From the NCBI GenBank assembly GCA_018292915.2, contig JACVVK020000463.1:352001-416000 (forward strand): a stretch of DNA of 64,000 nucleotides, written 5' to 3'. Position 1 is the first letter of the stretch; each line of letters starts with the position of its first letter. This DNA is from Batillaria attramentaria. Its lineage: Eukaryota > Mollusca > Gastropoda > Batillariidae. Both the position numbers and the translations under genes were made by a program. Positions 1-10,165 of the stretch are shown one piece after another. Under the pieces are notes generated by a model. The model was not told the origin of the DNA. It saw only the letters and a list, made by a program, of their open reading frames with translations, and did no database searches.

Positions 1-540
1 AAACAAATCTAGAAAACAAAATTAAATGCATTTTGGAATAAAACAACACAGTTTCGGGTTACATGTACTTTCTACCTAACAACAGTCACTATACATTCTG
101 CCTATGTCCATGGGAAAACTGTGCTGCAATAATGCCTGTCTTTTTCGATCTGTCCAGAAAAGTAGATATTAATATTTTATGCCCACTTAGAAAGACATCT
201 GTTGAAAAAAGACTTGGAATGTCTGTTTTTGGCAACAGAAAACTCACCATCATTCACAGCCATAAATGGGTCTATTTCTCCCAAAAAGGGATCTCGTAGC
301 TCGGCTTCAGGGCTGGCGGCCATGTTGCTGCGAAAATGGCTAACTTTCGTTTTGACATAGGCAATTTTGCTTGCAATCAAATAACCAGTTTTCTGATTGG
401 TGGATGCTCAAATTGAAAGTTCAGCTGATGTAACAGGTCTGTCGAAAGCGGACCGTGTTTGCACTGTAAAAATGCCCAAGTCTGAAATAGGCAAATACGT
501 TAAATCACTGACGAATTGTTATGTTGAGAAACCGTGGAAC
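1..540. other. No gene seen
   Basis: AT-rich sequence with only short open frames on both strands, none with a recognisable domain or splice signal. A dispersed repeat begins near 541. Confidence 0.5.
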
Positions 541-690
541 GATTCATTTAAACCACACAGATTTTTAATATATATTTACACCCTGTTTTATCGCCTGTCT
601 TTTATTTTTAATGACCGGGCAGGGAAAGACAGCTTAGCCGCGAAATAGTCTCTGTTGCTTGCGCGGCGTAAAGCCCCAAATAACTAACTG
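541..690 (+). repeat. Hairpin-tail retroposon copy (TAAC tail)
   Basis: A copy of a dispersed repeat. Its 3' end is a conserved block starting AGCCGCGAAATAGT, then TGCTTGCGCGGCG, then AAGCCC and an (AACTAACT) tail. CCGCG and CGCGG can pair, so the block folds into a hairpin. The upstream part (TTTAATATATATTTACA and GACCGGGCAGG) is shared with the longer copies near 2.6, 4.1, 7.1, 26.8 and 36.8 kb. Confidence 0.75.
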
Positions 691-825
691 TTATCTTGAC
701 CCTGTTTCTCTTCTAGTTACATTTGCACGAGCGTAGTGCGAGCACTCGGCCATCACTTGCCGCATTTCACACTTCCTCTTGACAATGTCAGCTTCAAGCC
801 GGGTCTTTGTCCTTTTCATCACAAG

Positions 826-922
826 AATTTGTCTGGCAGAAAGGGACTTTAGCCAGCCGCGAATTAGCCTTTGTTGCTTGCGCGGCGTTAAGCCCTAATT
901 AAATAACTAAATAACTAACTTG
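826..922 (+). repeat. Hairpin-tail retroposon copy
   Basis: 5'-truncated copy of the same family: CTGGCAGAAAGGGACTTTAG, the hairpin block with GCGAATTAG, GTTAAGCCC and an AAATAACTAAC tail. Confidence 0.7.
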
Positions 923-1686
923 AGTTTGAGCGAGTTCCATATTCTGCTGCTTTACAGGTGAGCTCGCCGGTGGCTTTCTAGTAGAGTTGACAGAGTTGGT
1001 ATGGGGAGTGGCATCAGACGAGGAGGTACCAGGAAAGGATCTGCAGGAATGGGGGGGGCCGGCATTTGCCTGGGAACTGTCGCGAGGGGGTCTGGCATTT
1101 GGCTGGGAACTGTCGCGAGGAGCCTCAGGAGGGCCATTTAAACAAACAAACAAACAAACTAAACCAACTCACGTTGTCTTAACCGGACCACCTGTCCCTT
1201 TCTGTTGGTGATCAGAGTTTTCATCAGGTCGTAAAATGACTTCCAGTCTGGGACCGTGGCTCGCCCAAGACTGGGATGGTCTGCCATCTACTGGTGAAAC
1301 TTGGGCCAGCTGTGGTCTGGTGCCCAGGGGTTGTAGAAGACGATCTGGCCCATGAGCTTATGGTCCATATCGTCACTCCACTTCAGTCTAGAGGCAAAGG
1401 AAAAAAAAAAACAGTATTCAAACCAATGCAAGGAAACAAAATCACAAACACCATCAGAGCAGTCCTGACTGAGCCTGACAGGCTGAGAAACGCTAAAGAT
1501 CGCCACCAAAAGATGAATTTGAAGCTCTATGTCGGACATTTAACCTGAATGACACGTGAAAGTCCCCCTCCATACTTGCTAAAGCCTGTCGATCAGCAGA
1601 AATGAAGAGCAGGCTTGGTTTTAGGGGGGGGGGGGGGGGGATAAAAGGTGAAACCGAAACCCAAAGTAGACACATGCATGAAGCAT
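923..1686. other. Unassigned, with a 33-bp direct duplication
   Basis: No clear gene. Near 1056-1125 a unit of about 33 bp containing GGGAACTGTCGCGAGG is repeated twice. On the minus strand a short frame at about 1288-1395 follows a good acceptor (CCTTTGCCTCTAG) and reads KWSDDMDHKLMG, which may be an exon of an unidentified transposon protein. A poly-G run lies at 1624-1640. Confidence 0.35.
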
Positions 1687-2420
1687 CTAAAAGGATCTAA
1701 CTGAAGATCTATAAGGATTGTCAGACTCAACCATGACCTGCCGCAAGAAGTGGCGAAACTGTTCTGCAGTGGGGTTTTCCACATGCCCCTTGTTCCCGCT
1801 TATTTGTGAGAACAGATTTTCTAAACAGTCCTGGTTTAAGCGATCTGTCATCAGAAACTGAACCTGGTAGTTTGCTTTCAAATCTTCCCACAGTGCAAGA
1901 ACAGTTCTGATGGCCATTCTCAAACCTGATAAGCGAGGTAACGAACGACATGACTGCACACGTTTCAACCACTCCAGCGTCTCCAGCAAAAATTCCTTGT
2001 GGCCTGATTTGTCTGTCATGGCATGGCCCATTGGTTTGTCTGAAATTAAATTTCCACTGTTGAAGGCATTAAATAACTTGTCAAACCTATCGACGAAAAT
2101 TGTGGTCTCCTTTGCTTCTTCGGGTAATGTACCGATCTGAGCCAAAAATGAAATGCCTGCAGCCACTGAATATGACAAAACCTGTGCAGCCATGCGCACA
2201 TTTAATGCAGCAAAAGAGGGGAGAGTGATATGTCTGTCAGTCAACTTAGGGGTCATGCGTACAGCATTCTGTTTGTCAAAGTGATAGAATTCAGCTATGT
2301 AATTCCAGCTGACCTGTATGCCAGCAGGCGAGGTGGGTCATACAGAAGGTGTATTTTCTGGCCGTTGTGTTCAAAGAAGGGTTTACTTTCAGTGACCTTG
2401 AAACCAGAAACACACAAACC
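1687..2420 (-). pseudogene. P-element/THAP9-type transposase remnant
   Basis: The open frame from about 2310 to 1687 on the minus strand reads PKLTDRHITLPSF, NVRMAAQVLSYSVAAGI and, near its end, MTDRLNQDCLENLFSQI. These are motifs of the C-terminal half of P-element and THAP9 transposases, enzymes that cut and paste P-type DNA transposons. Just upstream, in a different frame (about 2330-2400), lies FFEHNGQKIHLLYDPPRLL, matching the DPPHLLK region that normally comes earlier in the same protein. The segment between the two motifs is missing and the frame is broken. No THAP zinc finger is visible nearby. I call it a decayed copy. The family assignment is confident; activity is not plausible. 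Confidence 0.72.
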
Positions 2421-2546
2421 AGAAACACCTGGCTTTAAGGTCACTGACTCCCACCTTGAGCGCCGCCTTTTCCCCGGCCTTCAGGGAAAAACTGTCTATG
2501 GCCTCGTCGGTAAGTCCACGTAGCTTTGAAGTCTTGAAGGATATTT

Positions 2547-2699
2547 CTCATTTAAACCCAACAGATTTTTTCTATATATTTACATCTTGTTTTAACGTGG
2601 AAATTTTTATGTTTTAAAGGACCTGGCAGAAAGGGACTTTTGCTAGCCATGAATTAGCCTTTGTTGCTTGCGTGGCGTTAAGCCCTAAATAACTAACCA
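2547..2699 (+). repeat. Hairpin-tail retroposon copy
   Basis: Copy with the fuller 5' part (TTTTTTCTATATATTTACAT, GGACCTGGCAGAAAGGGAC), the hairpin block mutated to GCCATGAATTAG, and a GCCCTAAATAACTAACC tail. Confidence 0.7.
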
Positions 2700-2960
2700 T
2701 CATTTCCTTTGTAGATGTCGACTAACAGTTTCTCTCCTGTCTCTGCAATCATCTCGTGATCCGAATTAGTCTGCAGGAAAACCTTGGCACCATTTTCAAA
2801 CAGTTTGTTCTGTTGTTGCAGTCTCTTCGCTGGGACAGATTTTCCGACACTGAAAGGCCGAGAAGTCGTGTCACAGTCACTAAATGCATGCGCAAATAAG
2901 ATATTCTTGCACACATTAGGGCCAAGACGGCTCTGTGTTCTTTTTCTCGTACTGACTGTG
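2693..2960 (-). pseudogene. Fragment of an unnamed transposon-associated protein (HAFSDCDTTS motif)
   Basis: The minus frame reads VCKNILFAHAFSDCDTTSR and ends near LLVDIYKG. A HALTGCDTTS-type motif followed by a small Cys-poor domain recurs in a large family of uncharacterised invertebrate proteins that look mobile. The N-terminal part of the same kind of protein (IDGGSLLHRLPWPRG) lies about 2 kb upstream on the same strand at 4731-5417, with other repeats between. I know the family only by its motifs and cannot name a function; a PIN-like nuclease fold is a guess. Confidence 0.4.
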
Positions 2961-3149
2961 GAAGAAGTCTCTCTCACACACACACACCAGAAAAACAACA
3001 ACACGTGACCGCGTAGAACAGATCTACATTATTAAAACGCAATAAAACATGAGGCAGCTTCTCTGTCTCACTCAGCTTTCTAAGAAGCAACACACGGCTA
3101 TTGTCTATCAACACACTACACTACACAAACAAAACACGCAACCACACTC

Positions 3150-3362
3150 CTACCCCACAGTGTCCCTGTCAACCGAATCAACACCATCTCTTATATCACT
3201 GATGATTTTGGCTTCCATAACTCCAGCAGGTAGCTTGGCAGCAATGTAGCAGCGCAAGCCAGCTGATAATTTCAGATGGCACAAGTCTTTGCCGTGGCCA
3301 GTGTGGTCTAAACAATACACCGCAGTCACTTCTCCAGTAACCACATGTTTATGGACTGTCAA
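3150..3362 (-). CDS. Short hypothetical open frame
   Basis: Minus frame containing HKHVVTGEVTAVYCLDHTGH and CYIAAKLPAGVMEAKIIS. It lies between the two halves of the HAFSDCDTTS/IDGGSLLH-type protein on the same strand and may be another exon of it or an unrelated insert. No known domain recognised. Confidence 0.25.
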   Translation of the reverse strand: MTVHKHVVTGEVTAVYCLDHTGHGKDLCHLKLSAGLRCYIAAKLPAGVMEAKIISDIRDGVDSVDRDTVG

Positions 3363-3652
3363 ATAAAAAGTGCATTTACCTTCCAGTTTACAAGATCCTT
3401 GAAGCTTTAAACGACGCCACCGCTCTTCTGTAGGCAGCTTCCTGCTTGAATTTACATTGGAACGATTACAGTGGGGTAACTTGGGGCAAGGCGCCCCCCT
3501 TAAAAAAAAAAATAATCTAAAATCCAGTTGAAGCCACAGAGATCTCTGAGTAAACGTAAACTATTGATGCATGCCTAGGCTACAAAATATCACGAACACA
3601 AGGATAGAAACAGCTAGAAGACCACAGTAGGTGAAAAAAGAAAATTTATTTT

Positions 3653-4025
3653 TTAGCCTTTTTGCCCCATGCCAGGGGCAAAACGCCTTACAGTGTGCCA
3701 TGTCGGCAGATCAGCGTTGAGGGTTTCTAGATCCAGGTCCTTGTACTCGTCGTAGGGGATCCTGTGGCGGTCTTTTACTTCCAGGATTCTTTGTTTAAGC
3801 CGCTCCCTAGCTTGTCTCTCCAGACCATCGTCTGCTGGATTGTCGACTCCAAGCAAAGTGAACTGTACATCCTTTGCATCTTTTATGGAAAGTTGCACAT
3901 TCACGCTAGTGACATCTGTCGAAAAGTTAGCACATATTCTCTGGAAGAGGCTCTTAATCTGTTGTATCCGCTTGTATCTTCCCTGACAACATCTTCAATT
4001 TCTTGAAGGAGGTCAACCTCTTTTA
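3653..4025 (-). repeat. Repeated coding module FSTDVTSVNVQLSIKD, copy 1
   Basis: After a possible acceptor (GTTGTCAG) the minus strand reads a frame through RYKRIQQIKSLFQRIC, FSTDVTSVNVQLSIKD, LLGVDNPADDGLERQ and ends FAPGMGQKG followed by a stop near 3653. It has no hit to a domain I know. The same module occurs at 6838-7030, 15868-16165 and 25150-25420, with partial similarity near 36590-36660. It looks like the coding part of an unidentified mobile element rather than a host gene. This is the longest copy. Confidence 0.5.
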
Positions 4026-4074
4026 TAAAATATAGTCTTTCAGCATAACATAATCTGTGATATTGTTCTTAGTC

Positions 4075-4262
4075 TGGAAGAAGTTAATCTTGTAAAGGAC
4101 CTCGTTTAAGCTACACACATTTTTAATGTATATTCACATCATGTTTTAAGCTGGACATATTTTATATTTTAAAAGACCTGGCAGTAAGGGACTCTGTAAA
4201 GCCGCGAAATAGTCTTTGTTGCTTGCGCGGCGTTTATTCCTAAATAACTAACTAATCAACCG
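4075..4262 (+). repeat. Hairpin-tail retroposon copy
   Basis: Full-length-looking copy inside segmental duplication A: TTTTTAATGTATATTCACAT, GACCTGGCAGTAAGGGAC, hairpin block, CCTAAATAACTAACTAA tail. Confidence 0.7.
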
Positions 4263-4283
4263 CCTTGCTTATACTGTATTATA

Positions 4284-4320
<37 letters not shown>
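4284..4320. repeat. (TG)n microsatellite
   Basis: Uninterrupted GT dinucleotide run followed by a T run. Confidence 0.95.
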
Positions 4321-4324
<4 letters not shown>

Positions 4325-4344
4325 TTTTTTTTAAAAGAGTTGTT

Positions 4345-4635
4345 TCAATAATTTGCTTTTTTTCTGTTGATTGTCTGATGCAGCTTTGATGTGTTGGAAG
4401 CTTGTAAGGTCTGGACTTGCTGCTGAAGTTGATCGATCTGGAGCTGTTCTTGTTGCAGTTGCTGCTGTTGAAGATTATTCTGTTGCTGAAGTTGTTGATG
4501 CTGAGCTAGAATGTTCTGTTGCTGTAGCTGCTGTTGCCTAAGTTGATAGTTCTGGTGTTGAAGATAATAAATCCGTTGTTGGAAAAGTCTAATGTGGTCT
4601 TGATACGTGAGAGGATTCTTGTGGAAAAGAAACAT
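4345..4635 (-). CDS. Gln-rich open frame, copy A
   Basis: A 96-residue minus frame starting MFLFHKNPLTYQDHIRLFQQ and dominated by Q, L and N (QLRQQQLQQQNILAQHQQLQ), ending NTSKLHQTINRKKANY. The pattern predicts a coiled coil. A near-identical frame is at 7331-7606, so its conservation may just reflect a recent duplication. It sits downstream of the coding module on the opposite side of the hairpin repeat. It could be an exon of a mobile-element protein or chance low complexity. Confidence 0.35.
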   Translation of the reverse strand: MFLFHKNPLTYQDHIRLFQQRIYYLQHQNYQLRQQQLQQQNILAQHQQLQQQNNLQQQQLQQEQLQIDQLQQQVQTLQASNTSKLHQTINRKKANY

Positions 4636-4730
4636 TTACTAATGAAGTGCAGACTCACTGAAGCTGGGAATGGCAAGGTGGGATGGGCTGTAAAGAAAAG
4701 CCACGAGTATTACTGACACTGGGCTAGCTG

Positions 4731-5417
4731 TTATTGAAAACTGAAGCTAAACACAACGGTGGCATCAGGGTATTTGGTAGAGACTAGGTGCACATACATG
4801 TCGGCAAGCTCTCTGTAGGATGATCCCCTCGGCCAGGGCAAGCGGTGCAACAGAGATCCGCCGTCAATGATGTGCCTCACACGTGCTGGTGGAGGATCGG
4901 GCACACGATCCTCTGACCAAAGGTACTGGGCCAGTGTATGTTTGTTGGCCTCTCTGAGTAACCCATTCTGGTCAAATAGAGAAGTTGATATACTGGTCAG
5001 TTCGTGCCGAAAGATTTCTTCCAATTTGCGAGTGTTGTCCTGCGCCACGGTGAGCAGCCTTTGGAAGAGAAGCTGTGGGTCCACATGCACAACTTCCTCT
5101 CCTATTTTCAAAGCAGAAGAAGTGCCCATCGTCACAGCCTGGGAACTCTTCTGGAATGTCAGATCAGCAACAGGCTTGTCTGTCATCTCCTCCAGGATTT
5201 TCTGGCCGATCTTCTTGGCATTTTCAACGTTCACAGAGGACTGTGCTGCCTGTCCAGTCACAGTTGATCGCAGCTCGTCATCTGTTTGAAACGGCTTCTT
5301 GTCAAACAGGAACTGGATCACTTTCATAGTGTCTTTGTGGTCTTTTGTCAGCCTTGCGTTTGTGGACTCCTTGTGCTGCTCACTTGTTGTGAAGGTAGTA
5401 TGTGTCAAGCTCTGCAT
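4731..5417 (-). pseudogene. N-terminal half of unnamed transposon-associated protein (IDGGSLLH motif)
   Basis: A 228-residue frame with a helical first half (DDELRSTVTGQAAQSS; LLFQRLLTVAQDNTRKLEEI) and a C-terminal motif HIIDGGSLLHRLPWPRGSSY, followed by a YVHLVSTKYPDATVVF strand. The pairing of IDGGxLLH with a later HALTGCDTTS motif is typical of an uncharacterised, dispersed invertebrate protein family; the second motif is at 2693-2960. The frame runs out at FSFSFQ where the family normally continues with FDGY, so the copy is truncated. The function is unknown to me. Confidence 0.45.
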
Positions 5418-5655
5418 CTACCGATTGACAGAGGCACAGGCAGGCGTGGGCGTTTTGCCCCCAAAGTAGATGCGTTTTGCCCCTCACTTACAAACAACAA
5501 AAACAACCGAAAATTGAAACAATTCTAAGTGAAAAATTAATTCTGCTGAATGACTGGAGTTCGCATGCATTCAGGAGCACATAGCCTGCTGCCCCGTGCA
5601 TCACTTCCCGTGTGAACTTGGATATACACGGAATGTGTCTGTTGGGAGGTTGGAA
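5418..5655. other. No gene seen
   Basis: Spacer between two transposon remnants; no domain, repeat or RNA gene recognised. Confidence 0.4.
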
Positions 5656-5943
5656 CAATCAGTCCGAGTAATCCGATTCACAGTTAGGGCAGATAAACTG
5701 CGCTAATCCCTGGGTGCACTCCTCGTGAGCCCAGAGCTGGCACAGCTAGCACTGTACCCACATCTCTTGTGATCTGGCACGGCTGTAAGGTTCACAACAA
5801 ATCAGGCATGGCCATTCGTCCTCTTCTTCACTTGTTTGTTCTTTAACTTCCATTCGTCGTTTTGTTTTTTCCACACTTGCCTTTGCTTCTCTGTCTGCCC
5901 GGTTGTTGCTTAGTCGATATCTTTTTGGCGTTTTGTTTTTCAT
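5655..5943 (-). pseudogene. PHD-like zinc finger fragment of a pogo/CENP-B-type element
   Basis: The minus frame from 5943 reads MKNKTPKRYRLSNNRADREA, an acidic stretch and then WPCLICCEPYSRARSQEMWV followed by QC and an in-frame stop. Reading through that stop, the same frame gives LCQLWAHEECTQG and ICPNCESDYSD and then ends. The Cys/His spacing fits the PHD-like finger found at the C-terminus of many pogo/Tigger-derived proteins in invertebrates. One internal stop makes it a pseudogene. A related finger is at 16651-16970. Confidence 0.55.
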
Positions 5944-6106
5944 TAAGCGCAGTTTTGTACGGTGATGACGTCAGCACTGCTGCAGATTGTTTTTCTTAAT
6001 CTTGTCCTCTTGCCTTGCATTTTGGGGAGTGGGAATAAGCCCTGAATGATTTCCCTGATGCCTTGGCTGGATGTTGAAGTAGAGGGCTGAGGGTTTGGCT
6101 GCTGCT

Positions 6107-6619
6107 CTAGAGGTGGCGATGGGACAGGTGATGCCTCTGTTGAAATCTCGGCCTCTGCCATTCTTGGTTTCTTGTCCCCCTTCTGTGCAATACGCAGTCA
6201 TAGTGACCGACGTCCTGGCCAACACTGGTGAACTGGACTACCAGGGCGTTTGTGAGTGTGTCTGTTGTCCAGGACAATAGTGCTTGTGTTGCTTCAGGTG
6301 TCATCAGCAACGCTACTCCGTGCATGTGTGGCTGGCCGTCTTCGTGTCCGGAGTAGAGGATGGTGTCTCCGGAGGTGAGTCGTGGGCGTCCTGTTCCTGT
6401 CCATCTTGTCTCACATAGGCCGAGCAGCTTCAGATTGTATCTATGCATTTCTTGACTCACTTGTGCTGTCTTTCCTGTTTCGTATAGGGTTCGGATGTTC
6501 CAGGTCCCTATTCTGGCTTTGGTTTTGGCCGTTAGAAGAGTAGTCGGCGCACTGGCTTCCCGAGGGCTTTCACCAGCTCGCGTCATGGGCTGTACTAGAG
6601 AGGACTCTTCCTGGACCAA
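6107..6619 (-). pseudogene. LINE AP-endonuclease domain fragment
   Basis: The frame reads ARIGTWNIRTLYETGKTAQV, then LKLLGLCETRWTGTGRPRL and ILYSGHEDGQPHMHGVALLM. GTWNxRTLY and CETRWTG are the first conserved blocks of the APE-type endonuclease that nicks target DNA for non-LTR retrotransposons. The expected continuation after VVQF (the QCYAPTN block) is replaced by unrelated residues, so the frame is broken at about residue 125. No reverse transcriptase follows. Confidence 0.7.
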
Positions 6620-6837
6620 GCTGCGTTGTAGATCTGTGGTTGTAGTTTCTGTAACAAGTGTTCTTTTTAAAGAGTTGGGTTGTTAGCCCTACTCAAACCC
6701 CCAACCTGGAGGACCAGTGAGTGCGCTTCGTCTGGCCTCTACCCTTCGATCTGTCCAGCATGGGTGGCCCTACCAGGAGACGAATCTCCCGTCGGCATAG
6801 CTCTCGGGATCATGGAGACACGCAAGCCCCATCTCCC

Positions 6838-7030
6838 CATCTGCTGGATTGTCGACTCCAAGCAAAGTGAACTGTACATCCTTTGCATCTTTTATGGAAA
6901 GTTGCACATTCACGCTAGTGACATCTGTCGAAAAGTTGGCACATATTCTCTGGAAGAGGCTCTTAATCTGTTGTATCCGCTTGTATCTTCCCTGACATCA
7001 TCTTCAATTTCTTGAAGGAGGTCAACCTCT
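6838..7030 (-). repeat. Repeated coding module, copy 2 (truncated)
   Basis: Shares the FSTDVTSVNVQLSIKD region with 3653-4025 but is cut at CTGCTGGATTGTCGACTCC, exactly where the segmental duplication begins, so only its N-terminal part is present. Confidence 0.55.
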
Positions 7031-7094
7031 TTTATTAAATATAGTCTTTCAGCATAACATAATCTGTGATATTGTTCTTAGTCTGGAAGAAGTT

Positions 7095-7262
7095 AATCTT
7101 GTACAGGACCTCGTTTAAGCTACACACATTTTTAATGTATATTCACCTCATGTTTTAAGCTGGACAAATTTTATATTTTAAAGGACCTGGCAGTAAGGGA
7201 CTCCGTAAAGCCGCGAAATAGTCTTTGTTGCTTGCGTGGCGTTTATTCCTAAATAACTAATC
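7095..7262 (+). repeat. Hairpin-tail retroposon copy
   Basis: The copy inside duplication B, same structure as 4075-4262. Confidence 0.7.
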
Positions 7263-7330
7263 AACCGCCTTGCATATACTATACTATTATAATGTGTGGG
7301 GTTTTTTTGTTTGTTTTTTTAAGAGTTGTT

Positions 7331-7606
7331 TCAATAATTTGCTTTTTTTCTGTTGATTGTCTGATGCAGCTTTGATGTGTTGGAAGCTTGTAAGGTCTGG
7401 ACTTGCTGCTGAAGTTGATCGATCTGGAGCTGTTGTTGTTGCAGTTGCTGCTGTTGAAGATTATTCTGTTGCTGAAGTTGTTGATGCTGAGCTAGAATGT
7501 TCTGTTGCTGTAGCTGCTGTTGCCTAAGTTGATAGTTCTGGTGTTGAAGATAATAAATCCGTTGTTGGAAAAGGCTAATGTGGTCTTGATACGTGAGAGG
7601 ATTCAT
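7331..7606 (-). CDS. Gln-rich open frame, copy B
   Basis: A 91-residue frame starting MNPLTYQDHISLFQQRIY, near-identical to the frame at 4345-4635 but with its own ATG closer to the shared part. The open frame is kept in both copies despite third-position changes, which is weak evidence for coding. No function can be assigned. Confidence 0.35.
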   Translation of the reverse strand: MNPLTYQDHISLFQQRIYYLQHQNYQLRQQQLQQQNILAQHQQLQQQNNLQQQQLQQQQLQIDQLQQQVQTLQASNTSKLHQTINRKKANY

Positions 7607-7738
7607 TGTGGAAAAGAAACATATTTACTAATGAAGTGCAGACTCACTGAAGCTGGGAATGGCAAGGTGGGACGGGTTGTAAAGAAAAGCCACAAGTATT
7701 ACTGACACTGGGCTAGCTATTATTGAAAACTGAAGCTA

Positions 7739-8099
7739 AAACGGCTGGGAAAAAAAAGAAGTAAAAACATGTAGTGACAGCACAACATACATTGACGTGA
7801 GGGTAGCCAACAGTCAAAAACAGAGGCTACAATGGCTGATTCAAATCAACAAGAAAAAGAATGACGATTCAACTGAGCAAATCTTGTGTGTACTAATTAG
7901 CACACTTGTACAAGTTCTTGAGTTTTTGAATATAGCTTGTGTGCGACTCCCACGTGTCCTGTAAACACGTGTTCCGCATCTGCACAGCTGCCTTAAAATT
8001 GACTTGAAGTTACTCAGCAGAAGCCACATGAAGATGTACAGTTGTTGTCATCTTTGTCACTTTGTTGTGCCTTTTTGCCTTCAGAGAACAGCGGTAATA
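7739..8099. other. Left flank of Harbinger element
   Basis: No gene recognised. It ends at the TA dinucleotide (8098-8099) preceding the element's terminal repeat. Confidence 0.45.
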
Positions 8100-8125
8100 G
8101 GGAGTTATAGCAGGGACTTTCGTCG
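8100..8125 (+). repeat. Left terminal inverted repeat of Harbinger
   Basis: 26 bp identical to the reverse complement of 14747-14772; contains CAGGGACTTTCGTCG. Confidence 0.9.
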
Positions 8126-8757
8126 TTGCACTTTCGTCGGGATTCCCCTTTATTTTTAGCGCGCCGGCGACTGCGCATGCATGTGAACTGTGACCTCCCG
8201 GAAGCGGCTACGAAAGTGCTGATTTTCGTCGTGAAAATCAACGTTTTGACGAAAAGGTTTTGAGCAACTTCGGTAAGCCTTTTTGCATCATATTACTAAA
8301 TTTTGTTTGTTTGTAGCAACAAGTAGGTAATCTTTAATCATTTGCTGTTATGGGGTGGGTTAATTTTGGGCCTGATAGGTGTATTTTTCCTGTAGTGGCT
8401 TGATAAAAAAGCAAGTCAATTAACGCCAAATCTCCGTTTGCCAACATATCGTCATATGCGATTGCTGTCTGCTACGTTGTAAACACGGCACTTAAATTTA
8501 TATTAGTGTTTGGTAAAATGTATACAGACTTGCTAGTGTGTGTGTTTGTGTAAAATGGCTAACCCATCACAGTTTGATCCAGCTGCTTACCCTAGATCTC
8601 TGTCAATTTGGACAGTTAGTGTGCACGAAGAGAGGCCAGGTTTCCTACACAGTCCGGTAGCCTACTTGTTTAGTCAGTTGATGGTGTTGTGTTGGCATGG
8701 ATGTTGAACTTGATGCCACTCAATTAAAAAACAAAATGCTGGCCCAACGATTTCCTA
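8126..8757 (+). other. Harbinger 5' non-coding region
   Basis: Non-coding segment between the terminal repeat and the first recognisable transposase codons. It includes a second ACTTTCGTCGGG near 8129-8142, a subterminal repeat of the end sequence that may be a transposase binding site. Confidence 0.45.
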
Positions 8758-8980
8758 ATGGCTGTATACAATCCATCCCTACCCACCTTTGCAGTTATTC
8801 ATCAAATCGTTCAAATAAAAAAAGAGCGTTTAGGGCTGGACAGAAATTTCAGTCTGCACAAGTACACAGATCAACAATGTAAAGATCACTTCAGGTTTTT
8901 CCCACAGGACATCATCCGTTTGTGCCAGCTGCTGCATATGCCAGACAGGATGACTGCAGTTAACCGTACAAGTGCTTCAG
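8758..8980 (+). CDS. Harbinger transposase, exon 1
   Basis: Reads MAVYNPSLPTFAVIHQIVQI and YTDQQCKDHFRFFPQDIIRL, the N-terminal helical region of PIF/Harbinger nucleases, and ends in phase 1 at GCTTCAG|GTATGG. The ATG at 8758 is the first that stays in frame with the conserved part; an upstream ATG at 8697 is in another frame. It joins exon 2 at 10166, giving TSAS-G-LEVLC. Confidence 0.75.
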
Positions 8981-9020
8981 GTATGGAAAATAATAAATAA
9001 ATTATAAAAAATATGTCTGT

Positions 9021-9267
9021 TTAGGGTAACATAGCAAAAAAAAAAAAATAGGGTAGGTAGGTAGGTAGGCTTTTATAATTCATTTTTCTTGAAAAAAGGA
9101 AGTTGACCATGCAACACAATATAACATTTCATCCGAATGACTGAAAATTCCCTGGTTCGTCTGCTGAAGGACTCTGTGTACAGGGTGTGTGTGGGACAGG
9201 GGAATTTTTTTTTATGAAAAAAATAGGGGTTTGGCGGTTAAAAATAGGGTCGGTCCGGTTACCCTAA
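9021..9267. mobile_element. MITE-like insert (TTAGGGTAAC ends)
   Basis: About 247 bp bounded by TTAGGGTAAC and its complement GTTACCCTAA, lying in the transposase intron. It contains GGTAGG repeats and AGGGTCGGTCC, a motif shared with 11770-11976 and 12814-12866. Confidence 0.5.
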
Positions 9268-10165
9268 TAGTAATACCAAGTTTTTTTAAACAGCACTTGT
9301 CCAACAGGGAACAAAAAAATATTATAGCAATTTATAACAAAAGGAGTTTCAGTGGTGGTTTTTGTACATATATGATATTATGTGCCTAGCTGCCAGGCTC
9401 AGTGTGCCCCCTGCACTGACCTGGTCTCATAGTTGACGACGAATGATGAGGAGCATACAAGATATAGTATGTTAATAAGTAGAAGTAGTAGTAATATAAT
9501 ATTAATGAATAGCTTTAAACGCACTTTTCCACTGAATTACGTTGAATTAACACACTGCTGCTGCTGGCGCAAAAGCTCACTTCACTACCAAAGGAAACGG
9601 AGTAAAATCGGAATTTATTTTGATTTTTATTTCGGCATCTGTTATCATTATTATTATTATTTTAAAACGTGTTGAATTTTCATAGATTTTTTAACTAAAC
9701 AAGACTTAGAAATTTTCAATTTTGAATTCATGATCATGATGATGGGCATTTTCATCTCACATTATTGAGCAATATTTACTATATGAGTTTGAAAGATTGC
9801 CTTTTGCCGGTGCACAGTTTCCTGTTTAGAAAATGTGACTAAGATTAGAAAAGTGAAATTAAAAAAAAAAAGATTGGGAAAGTGTAAAGAGAAGCGTGCA
9901 CTTACCCAATCTTCATTTTAACTGATTGTTGTTACGACACTGAATCATTGAGGTACATGCTGCCCTATGACATACATACATTGGTTACAGTTGGTTGCAT
10001 TATTTGTTATGTTTGAACTGGTGTTGATAGATCATGATAAGCAGAGTATACATTGTACAAATTAGAATAAAATCAGAGCCATATTTTTAAACTCTATCAT
10101 GTATTACAAATCGAGAATGCTGGGGATACTATTATGCTTACAGTATGTGCCTCATTCTGTTTTAG
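9268..10165. other. Remainder of the transposase intron
   Basis: AT-rich intron sequence ending in the acceptor TTCTGTTTTAG. No other feature seen. Confidence 0.6.

Larger units (their letters stand above)
3833..4745. repeat. Segmental duplication, copy A
   Basis: This stretch and 6838-7738 are near-identical over roughly 900 bp. Both start at CTGCTGGATTGTCGACTCC, run through the coding module, the hairpin-tail repeat and a Gln-rich open frame, and end near GGGCTAGCTATTATTGAAAA. Copy A has a longer (TG)n tract at 4284-4320. Confidence 0.75.
6838..7738. repeat. Segmental duplication, copy B
   Basis: Partner of 3833-4745. Differences are mainly single bases and a shorter GTGTGGGG tract in place of the (TG)n array. 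Its left edge abuts LINE-derived sequence. Confidence 0.75.
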
